Shown in pieces: positions 49,610 through 57,700 of a stretch of 64,000 nucleotides of DNA. The notes beneath the pieces are model-generated. The model did no database searches. It had not been told where the DNA came from and saw nothing but the letters and a program-made list of their open reading frames with translations. The stretch's first letter is position 1; each line of letters starts with the position of its first letter. The stretch is from Amycolatopsis camponoti. Lineage in GTDB: Bacteria > Actinomycetota > Actinomycetes > Mycobacteriales > Pseudonocardiaceae. Where the stretch lies: assembly GCF_902497555.1 (NCBI RefSeq), contig NZ_CABVGP010000002.1:2802501-2866500 (forward strand). Direction: 5' to 3'. A program made the translations under genes and the position numbers.

Positions 49610-50554
49610 TCAGGCGGTCGGGAAAGTGGTCTTCGTCAGCTCCTCGGAGACCCGCCAGAGGCGTTCGGCGTCGTCGCTGCTGCGCAGTGGCGGGTAGAGC
49701 CGCTGCTCGGCCGGAGGACCGCCGAGGTTGCCGGGTCCGCTGGGGCCGTAGAGGGTGGCGGGTTTGGCGTCGGGGCCGGTCGCCGCCAGGAGGGCGGGCA
49801 GCTTGGCGGTCTCGACAGTGCCGATCAGGATGCCGCGGGCCGAGAGCGTGCGGATCAGGCGGACCTGGGGCGTGTCCTGGTTCCGGCCGATTTCGGGACG
49901 GGCGGCCAGCAGGCTGGTGGGAGCGACTCCGGGGTGGGAGAGGTTACTGCTGACGCCCCACCCCATGGCCTTGCTGCGCCGGTCCAGCTCCAGACCGAAC
50001 AGCCCGAACGCGATCTTCGACTGGCTGTAGGCACGCATCCCGTGGTAGCCGCGTTCCCAGTTCAGGTCGTCCCAGTTGATGGTGCCGCGGCGGGCGGCGA
50101 TGCTGATCTGCGAGGTCACCCGGGCGTGGCCGGCGCGCAGCAGCGGCAGGACGTGGCCGACCAGCGCGAAGTGGCCCAGGTGGTTGGTGCCGAACTGCAG
50201 CTCGAACCCGTCCGCCGTGCTCTGGCGCCGCGGCGGCTGCATCACCCCGGCGTTGTTGATCAGGAGGTGGATCGGGTGGCCCTCCTCGCGCAGCGTGTCG
50301 CCCAGGGCGGCGACGGATTCGAGCGAGGACAGGTCGAGGCTGCGCAACGAGACCTTCGCGCCCGGGACGGCCCGCATGATCGTGGTGATCGCGGCCTCGC
50401 CCTTGCGCGGGTTGCGGACGGGCATGATCACCTCCGCGCCGGCGGCGGCCAGGCGGGTGGCCATGCCCAGGCCCATGCCGTCGCTCGCGCCGGTGATCAC
50501 GGCGCGCTTTCCGGACAGGGTGGGGATGGTGATGTCGATCTGCTTGCGTGGCAT
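49610..50554 (-). CDS. SDR-family oxidoreductase, retinol-dehydrogenase/WWOX-like
   Basis: 314 residues from ATG 50554 ([11 protein letters not shown]). Cofactor motif [22 protein letters not shown], and catalytic YSQSK, with a C-terminal extension beyond the classical SDR, matching the retinol-dehydrogenase/protochlorophyllide-reductase-like branch. Divergent from the XRE regulator at 50740, an arrangement often seen for XRE/MmyB-type regulators and a single SDR target. Confidence 0.9.
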   Translation of the reverse strand: MPRKQIDITIPTLSGKRAVITGASDGMGLGMATRLAAAGAEVIMPVRNPRKGEAAITTIMRAVPGAKVSLRSLDLSSLESVAALGDTLREEGHPIHLLINNAGVMQPPRRQSTADGFELQFGTNHLGHFALVGHVLPLLRAGHARVTSQISIAARRGTINWDDLNWERGYHGMRAYSQSKIAFGLFGLELDRRSKAMGWGVSSNLSHPGVAPTSLLAARPEIGRNQDTPQVRLIRTLSARGILIGTVETAKLPALLAATGPDAKPATLYGPSGPGNLGGPPAEQRLYPPLRSSDDAERLWRVSEELTKTTFPTA

Positions 50555-50739
50555 GGGGTTCTGCTCCTTCGAGGTTCGGGCCGTGGCACCGATCCTCGGC
50601 GGGCCGCCCGGGCGTATCCAGGACTTCCCGATCACCGGCTCGCCAGGCCGCCGCTCCGTTCCGATGGGGGGATCGGCAGGCCGTGGCTACCTCGGCCGGC
50701 AGGCGGTAGAAACGAGGCAGGTCGGAGAGGAGGAGTGTC

Positions 50740-51578
50740 GTGATCGATCGCACCGGGCTTGCGGAGTTCCTCCGCAACCGCCGGGAGGCGCTGCAGCCCG
50801 AGGACGTCGGTCTGCCGCGCGGTTCGCGGCGCCGGACCAACGGACTACGGCGCGAGGAGGTCGCGTCGCTGTGTCACATGTCGGTCGACTACTACTCCCG
50901 CTTGGAGCGTGAACGTGGTCCGCAGCCGTCGCCCATGATGCTTGCCTCGATCGCCCAGGGGCTGCACATGTCGCTCGACGAGCGCGACCACCTCTTCCGC
51001 CTCGCCGGGCACAACCCGCCGACCAGGGGAGCGCCGGCCGAGCACATCAGCCCCGGCCTCCTGCGGGTGCTCGACCGGCTGGACGACACCCCCGCCGAGA
51101 TCGTCACCGAGCTCGGCGAGACGCTGCGGCAGAGCCCGATGGGGGTCGCCCTCACGGCGACACGACGCGCTACACCGGGCCTGCGCGCAGCTCGGGGTAC
51201 CGATGGTTCACCGACCCCGATGCCCGGCGGATATACGCACCGGAAGAGCACGCGTTCCTCACCCGGATGTACACCTCGGGACTGCGCGAGCTCGTCACCG
51301 TCCGCGGTCCCGGTTCCCGGGCCGCGCACCTGGCCGACCTGCTCCTGGAGTGCAGCGGGGAGTTCCGGCGCGTGTGGGAGGACCACGAGATCGGGATCCG
51401 CCCCCACGATGTCAAGCACTTCGACCACCCCGAGGTCGGCGCGTTGGAGCTGACTTGCCAGCGGCTGGTCGACCCGGGCCAGGCCCACTCGCTGATGGTC
51501 TACACCGCCACACCCGGCAGCGAGAGCTACGAAAAGCTGCAGGTGCTGTCCGTCATCGGAGCACAGACGCTCCGCTGA
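50740..51578 (+). pseudogene. XRE-family regulator with MmyB-type ligand domain, frameshifted
   Basis: The first frame (from ATG 50740) gives a clear HTH (LRREEVASLCHMSVDYYSRLE, SPMMLASIAQGLHMSLDERD) and the start of the MmyB-like domain up to LGETLRQSPMGVALT. At about 51153 the frame is lost. The next frame continues exactly as the family does (TRYTGPARSSGYRWFTDPDA, then AHLADLLLECSGEFRRVW) to a stop at 51576-51578. One base is missing in CTCAC|GGCGAC. It is either a recent pseudogene or a sequencing error; otherwise full length (about 279 residues). Probable regulator of the divergent SDR. Confidence 0.85.
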
Positions 51579-51748
51579 GCGTGGACGCCGCGGCCGATCA
51601 CGACCGGTCGGCGGCCCGCGGCGCGCGAACCGTTCCGACAAAACGTGGAATCCGGCGGTCGGCGGCTCCGTCAGTCTTCGGTGGTCCGGCGGCACGCGCC
51701 CGGGGACGATCGGCGTGGCACTTCCTTCGGCGCGGCAGGAGAACGGTC

Positions 51749-52594
51749 ATGGGTACGTTCACGACGAACGACGGTGTGGAGCTGACCTACCGGGACAGCG
51801 GCCCGGGCGAGGACGGATCGGCGCCGTTGGTCATGTTGCACGGCTGGGGCCAGACCCAGGCCATGTTCCGGCACCAGTTCGAGCTGCTCGCGCCGCGGCG
51901 AAGGGTGGTGACGCTCGATCAGCGCGGCCACGGGCTGTCGGCCAAGCCGCACCACGGCTACCGGATCGCGCGGCTGGCGCGCGACGCCGAGCAGCTGCTC
52001 GACCACCTCGGCCTCGACCGGGCCGACGTGCTGGGCTGGTCGATGGGCGTGTCGGTGTGGTGGAGCTTCGTCGACCAGAACGGTACCGGCCGGATCCGGC
52101 GGTTCGTCGCGGTCGACCAGCCGGCCGCCGTCGCCGCGGTGCCGTGGATGAGCGCGGGGGAGCAGGCCGATTCGGGCGCGATCTTCGACGTCGGCGCGCT
52201 GGTCGCGCTCGGCGAGTCGCTGCACGGCCCGCAGGGGGGAACGGCCGGGCGGGACTTCGTGCGGAGCATGTTCTCCGGTGAGCCGGATCCGGCGGTGTGG
52301 GCTTTCGTCGAGCAGGAAATCCGGTCCACTCCCGCCTACGCCGGCGTGCCGCTGCTGTGGGACCACTGCGCGCAGGACTGGCGGGACGTGCTGCCGAGGC
52401 TGGACGTGCCGACCCTGGTGCTGGCCTGCGACGGGAGCCACGTCTCGGTCGGGTCGCAGCGCTTCATCGCCGAGCAGGTTCCCGACGCCGAACTGCACGT
52501 CTTCTCCGACGACGTCGCGAGCTCGCACTTCCCGTTCCTGGAGAACCCGAAGGCGTTCAACACCGTGGTCGAGGAGTTTCTCGACCGCCCGTGA
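51749..52594 (+). CDS. alpha/beta-fold hydrolase (haloperoxidase-like)
   Basis: 281 residues from ATG 51749 behind an AGGAG site. Oxyanion HGWG near residue 35, nucleophile GWSMGVSVWW, Asp in LACDGSH and His in SSHFPF. The start MGTFTTNDGVELTYRDSG is the usual first beta hairpin of haloperoxidase/epoxide-hydrolase-like proteins. It converges with the SDR at 52597, almost touching. Confidence 0.9.
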   Translation: MGTFTTNDGVELTYRDSGPGEDGSAPLVMLHGWGQTQAMFRHQFELLAPRRRVVTLDQRGHGLSAKPHHGYRIARLARDAEQLLDHLGLDRADVLGWSMGVSVWWSFVDQNGTGRIRRFVAVDQPAAVAAVPWMSAGEQADSGAIFDVGALVALGESLHGPQGGTAGRDFVRSMFSGEPDPAVWAFVEQEIRSTPAYAGVPLLWDHCAQDWRDVLPRLDVPTLVLACDGSHVSVGSQRFIAEQVPDAELHVFSDDVASSHFPFLENPKAFNTVVEEFLDRP

Positions 52595-52596
52595 CC

Positions 52597-53373
52597 TCAG
52601 CAGGCTCGCGCGCTGAGGCCGCCGTCGACGGGCAAGCAGACGCCGTTGACGTAGGCGGCTTCGTCGGAGGCCAGGAACACGGCGGCGTTGGCCACGTCCC
52701 ACGGGGTGCCCATGCGCCCGGTCGGGCTGGCGGCGTCCCGCCGGGCCCGCGCCCCGGGGTCGGCGTCGAGCTGGCGTCCGACCAGCGGGGTGTCGATGAG
52801 GCCGGGCAGGACGGCGTTGACGCGGATGCCGTCGCGGGCGTGGGTGAGGGCGAGGGCGACGGTGAGCTGGTTGACCGCGGCCTTGGCCGCCATGTAGGCG
52901 GGGTAGTCGTAGCCGGTGTGGCGGATCGCGGCCAGCGACGACACGTTCACGACCGCGCCGCCGCCGGCCGCGCGCAGCCGGGGCAGAGTGTGCTTGCAGG
53001 TGAGGAAGACTCCGGTGAGGTTGAGTGCGAGCGCCCGGTCCCAGGCCTGCCGCGTCAGCCCGGCCAGGCCGCCGGTCACGGCGACGCCGACGTTGTTGTG
53101 CAGGATCGTCGGCGCGCCGAGCTCGGCGGCGGTCTCGAGGGCGCGGACGACGTCGTCCTCGTCGGTCACGTCAGCCGGAACGCCGAGGGCGGTGCCGCCC
53201 TCGGCGGTGATCAGCCCGGCGGTCCGCGCGGCGCTTCCGGTGTCGATGTCGATCGCGGCGACCCTCGCCCCGGCTCGGGCGTAGGCGAGCGCCGCGGCCT
53301 GGCCGTTGCTCAGGCCGGCACCGCTGGAGCCCGCGCCGAAGACGAGGGCGACCCGGCCGTCGAGGCGACCCAT
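52597..53373 (-). CDS. SDR-family NAD(P)-dependent oxidoreductase
   Basis: 258 residues from ATG 53373, 6 bp after an AGGGAG site. Cofactor motif GAGSSGAGLSNGQAAALA, a variant of TGxxxGIG carrying an insertion; NNVGVA; catalytic Ser and YPAYMAAKAAV (Tyr/Lys); C-terminal LPVDGGLSA. Such variant-motif SDRs include 3-oxoacyl and hydroxysteroid reductases. Divergent from the PucR gene at 53479 across 105 bp, so a likely PucR target. Confidence 0.9.
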   Translation of the reverse strand: MGRLDGRVALVFGAGSSGAGLSNGQAAALAYARAGARVAAIDIDTGSAARTAGLITAEGGTALGVPADVTDEDDVVRALETAAELGAPTILHNNVGVAVTGGLAGLTRQAWDRALALNLTGVFLTCKHTLPRLRAAGGGAVVNVSSLAAIRHTGYDYPAYMAAKAAVNQLTVALALTHARDGIRVNAVLPGLIDTPLVGRQLDADPGARARRDAASPTGRMGTPWDVANAAVFLASDEAAYVNGVCLPVDGGLSARAC

Positions 53374-53478
53374 GAGAACTCCCTTCACCTGTTGTCCTCA
53401 TCTTCGGCGGGCGGTGGCGCGCCGGAAACCGCGTCCCGTCGTACATTCGGTGCTCGTGGTTCCACAGATTGTCGGACG

Positions 53479-54687
53479 GTGCGGGTGACGGACGAGGACG
53501 AGCTGCAGGTGCTGATCGACGACCTGGCCGAGGAGCTGGGCCGGTCGGTGATCATCGACGACCCGCTGGTCCGGATCCTGTGCGCCAGCCGGCACTTCGG
53601 CGACGAGGACGAGCTTCGCGTGCGTGCCGTCCTGCAACGCGATGCCGGTCCGGAGGCCAGTTCGCACGTGCTCGCCCAGGGTGTCGCCCGCTGGACCGGG
53701 CCGGGCATCGTGCCGGGCCGGGCGGACCTGGGCATGCGCGATCGGCTGTGCGTGCCGCTGCGCGAGCGCGGCGAGCTGCTCGGGCTGCTCATGGTCATCG
53801 ACGCCGAGCACACGCTCACCCCGCGCGAGCTGGCGAAGATCCAGGACCGGTCCAGGACGGCCGCTGCCGTCATGCGCCGGCGCGCCCTCGCTCACTCCGC
53901 GGACCGGACGGCGGAAGCGCACTTCCTGCTGCGGCTGGTGCACCCGGACGCCGGTATCCGGGCGGAGGCGCTGGCCGGCGGTCCGGCCGAGGACGGCCCG
54001 GTGGTCGCCGTCTCACTGCGGGTGCGAGATCGCGAGCTACCGGACGCCGAATCGGACGTCGCGTTGCACATCGTCCTCGAGTCGGCCGCGCTCCGGCAGC
54101 GCCACCGGGTGCGCACCGCGGTGCGCGACGGCCACGGCACGGCGCTCTTTTCCGGTGCGGCCACCGCGGACGTCGGAGGCGTCGTCGAGCGGATGGCGGC
54201 CGGGGCCGGCCGGCTGCTCGACGTGCCCGGGGCGGTCCTCGCCGGGATCGGTGCCCCGGCGGCCGGCCTGGGTGAGGCATGGCGGTCGTACCGGCAGGCC
54301 GAGGTGGCGGTCCGGGGCGCCGGCCGCGTCCCCGGCGCGGGTGCGGTGGTGCGGTGGGCGGACCTCGGTCCGTACGCCATGGTCTTGCAACTGCCCGCCG
54401 GGCAGCCGGGGCTGCTGCCGGCGGCGTTCACCCGGCTCGCCGAGCACGAGAAGGCCGACCGCCTGCTCGAGACGCTCCGGGCGTTCCTCGAGGCGGGCGG
54501 CTCGATCCGCCGGACGGCGGACGCCCTGCACCTGCACCGCACGTCGTTGTACTACCGCCTGGACCAGATCCGCGCGATCACGGGCCTCGACCTGGACGAC
54601 GGCGGCGACCGGCTGCAGTTGCACCTGTCCCTGCTGCTCACCGCCCTGGAAGCGCCGGAGCATCGTCAGACCCCGCTCGGTCGGTAG
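53479..54687 (+). CDS. PucR/CdaR-family transcriptional regulator
   Basis: 402 residues from GTG 53479; GTG 53485 is also possible. A GAF-like sensory N-terminus (VIIDDPLVRILCASRHFGDED) and a middle GGDEF-related region are followed by the C-terminal PucR HTH (ALHLHRTSLYYRLDQIRAITGLDL). The family regulates purine, sugar-acid and detoxification genes. It is divergent from the SDR and convergent with the RHS toxin-like gene, 65 bp away. Confidence 0.9.
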   Translation: MRVTDEDELQVLIDDLAEELGRSVIIDDPLVRILCASRHFGDEDELRVRAVLQRDAGPEASSHVLAQGVARWTGPGIVPGRADLGMRDRLCVPLRERGELLGLLMVIDAEHTLTPRELAKIQDRSRTAAAVMRRRALAHSADRTAEAHFLLRLVHPDAGIRAEALAGGPAEDGPVVAVSLRVRDRELPDAESDVALHIVLESAALRQRHRVRTAVRDGHGTALFSGAATADVGGVVERMAAGAGRLLDVPGAVLAGIGAPAAGLGEAWRSYRQAEVAVRGAGRVPGAGAVVRWADLGPYAMVLQLPAGQPGLLPAAFTRLAEHEKADRLLETLRAFLEAGGSIRRTADALHLHRTSLYYRLDQIRAITGLDLDDGGDRLQLHLSLLLTALEAPEHRQTPLGR

Positions 54688-54752
54688 CTCGGCCGTGTCG
54701 GCCCGCTTTGCCGTCGTCGGCGGCGGCGCACCGGTGGTCCTGCCGCAGCCGC

Positions 54753-57700
54753 TCAGCCTCGCCCTTGCCGCTTGCCCCAGAAGTACTCGTTGGCCAGGTT
54801 CTTCTTGATCTGGTCGGAGAGTCCGGCGTAACGCGGGTCGTTGTTCAGGACGTTCTCGATGTCCTGGACCGCGTTCTGGGTCTGCGTCTTCTTCGGGTGG
54901 TCGGCGGGCAGGTTGTTGACGTCGTTCTGGAAGTCCTCCCAGCTGTGTTTCGTCTTGTTCGCGTTGCCGGGGATGTCGTTGAGGGTGTACGAGGTCCGCG
55001 GCGGGTCGTTGAGGTTGAACTTGTTCTCGTGGTGCAGCACGTTGTGGTACTCGATGACCGACTGGTTGGTGTTGCTGCCGTTGTACCCGAGCTGGTCCTG
55101 CTTGATGTGGCCCATCTCGTGGTACAGCGTCTTGTCCGGCTGGCCGGCACCGAGGTTGATCGTGCCGGACTGGTGGTTGTACCCGCCGCCGCCCTGGAGG
55201 TCGAGAGCGTCGTGGGCCTTGTTGTGCCCGAACTCCCCGGCGACGGTGTCCGCGTCGTAGCCCATGTAGTGGCCGACCGTCTTGCCGTGGTCGGCCGGGC
55301 CGAAACCGTGTGCCACGTCGGGCGGCAGGTCTTCGATCTTGGTGTTCAGCTTGACGTTCGGGTCGTCCGGGATCTTCAGGGTCTTCTGCGGCCCGTCGAT
55401 GCCCAGCTCGTTCTGGTAATCGTCGTACTTGTCCCCGAACGGCCGGTTGTCGTTCGCCGGCCGGTTGTTCCCAGGGTGATCGGGGCCCGCGGGCTCGTAG
55501 TCGATGGGCGTGTGCTGGTTCTGGTTGCCACCGGAGTGCGATTGACCGCCGCCGGTGTGGTCGCCGCCGGGCGTACCCGTGCCGTGGCCGGGCGGAGGCG
55601 GGGGCGGCGGAGGTGGCGGCGCGCCGGTGGCCCCGTGCCCAGGGGGAGGCGGGGGCGGAGGTGGCGGCGCGCCGGTGTTCCCGTGCCCAGGGGGAGGCGG
55701 CGGTGGCGGTGGCGGCGGCGCGCCGGTGTTCCCGTGCCCCGGGGGCGGGGGCGGCGGAGGTGGTGGCGGCGCGCCGGTGGCCCCGTGCCCTGGGGGCGGC
55801 GGGGGAGGCGGTGGCGGTGGTGGCGGTTGCGGGGACGGGTTGGAATTCTGGACGTGGGTGGCGTCGTTGCCGGCGTTGGCGTGCGGCGGCGGCGCCGGGT
55901 GCGGTGCGGGCGTGTCGGTGTCGTCGGCCAGCTTGCTGCTGGTGCAGCCGAGGCCGAGCGGGTCGGCCTCGGACAACGGGTTGGGCACGTAGGCGATCGG
56001 GTTCGGCGCCGGGCTGAGCCCCAGCGGGTCCTGGCTGAGGTAGCGGCCGGTGCCCGGGTCGTAGTAGCGGAAGACGTTGTAGTGCAAGCCGGTCTCGTCG
56101 TCGGCGTACTGGCCGGGGAACCGCAGCGGCGTCGACACGCTGCCCGGGCGACCGGGCGTCACGCGGCCCCACAGCGACGTGGTGGCGTGCCAGGCCACGA
56201 CCCCGTGGGCGTCGACCATGTCGACGGGCGTGCCGATCTGGTCGGTGACGAACGAGAAGAACCGCACCCCGGTGCCGAGGTGCTCGGTCTGCGTGACCGG
56301 GCGCGTGCTGCCGGGGTAGTGGTCCCAGGTGAGCACGAGCTCGCGGCCGTCGGCGCCGCGGTGCACCTGCTCCACGAGCAGCTGGCCGCTCCAGGTGAAC
56401 GTGACCTCTTCGGCCACGCTGCCGTCGGGCGCCAGGCGCTGCTTCGCGGTGCGGCGGCCGAACGGGTCGTAGCGGTAGCGCCACTCGGCGCCCTGGGGCG
56501 TCCGGACGCCGAGGAGGCGGTCGAGCGGACCCCAGTGGTAGGTCCAGGTGCCGCTCGGGCCGCTGCGGGTGGTCAGGCGGCCCTGGGCGTCGTAGCCGAA
56601 CCGGACCGGGCCCGCGGCGGCCAGCGTGTTGCCGGTGTAGTCGCGCGGTCCGAGCTCGGCGGCCGGCAGCTGCGCGTGGACGATGTTGCCTGCCGCGTCG
56701 TAGCGGTAGCTCTCGGTTCCGCTTCGCGCGGCGACGTCGGTGACGCGACCGGCCGGGTCGAGCCGGAACCGCACCGGCCCGGAGAGGGCGTCGTCGACGC
56801 CGACGAGGCGGCCGTCGGGCTGGTAGAGGTAGCCGCGCTGCTGGATCACGCGGGCGGTGTCGCGCGCGGTCACGGTCTGCCGCGTCAGCTGGTGCTCGGC
56901 GTCGAACGCCTGGGTCAGCGTGGCGCCGGTGCCGGTGGTGCGCTCGATCTCCCGGCCGGCCTCGTCGTGACGGAACGAGACCACCTGCCCGGCGACGAGC
57001 AGCGACGCCGGGGTGCCGTCGGCGTCGTAGGTCCACGCACTGTCCACTCCGGACGGAGTGTGGCGCCGGACGCTCGCCTCGTCGTAGGAGTACGCGATCG
57101 CGCGGCCGTCGACGGTTTCCCGCACGACGTGGCCGAACTCGTCACGCTCGATCTCCACCACGCTGTCGCCTTCGGTGGCGCGCACGAGGAAACCGACCGG
57201 GTCGTAGGTGTAGGTGGTCACGCCCGCGGCGGTGTGGCGCTCGACCACGTTGCCCAGGGCGTCGTAGGTGAACGTCGTGGCCGCGCCGAGGCCGTCGACC
57301 GACTTCACGAGCTGGCCGGCGCCGTCGTACTCGAAGCGCAGCACGCGGCCGTCGAAGTCGGTCTCGGAGACCGGGCGCCCGGCGGCGTCGTAGGTGTAGG
57401 ACCAGGTCAGGCCCGCGGGGTTCGTCACGCGCGTCAGGCGCAGCTCGGTGTCGTACTCGTACGCGGTCCGGGCTCCGGTGGCGTCGATCTTCGCGACGGT
57501 GAGGTCGAACGGACCGTACTCGTAGCGTTCGCCGCCGTGCTCGACGACGTTGCCCTCGGGGTCGTAGCGCCACTTGTCCTGCCGGCCCGTCGGCCCGATC
57601 CGGAGGGCGCGGCGGCCCTCGACGGTCCAGTCGAGCCGGGTCCGGGCCCCGGAGGCGTCGGTGACCACGCGCGGACGGCCGAACAGGTCCCGCTCCACCG

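Noticed and set aside
55570..55835. polyproline repeats as a CRISPR-like array
   Set aside because: The units are in frame, encode proline tracts and have no unique spacers; it is a coding minisatellite.
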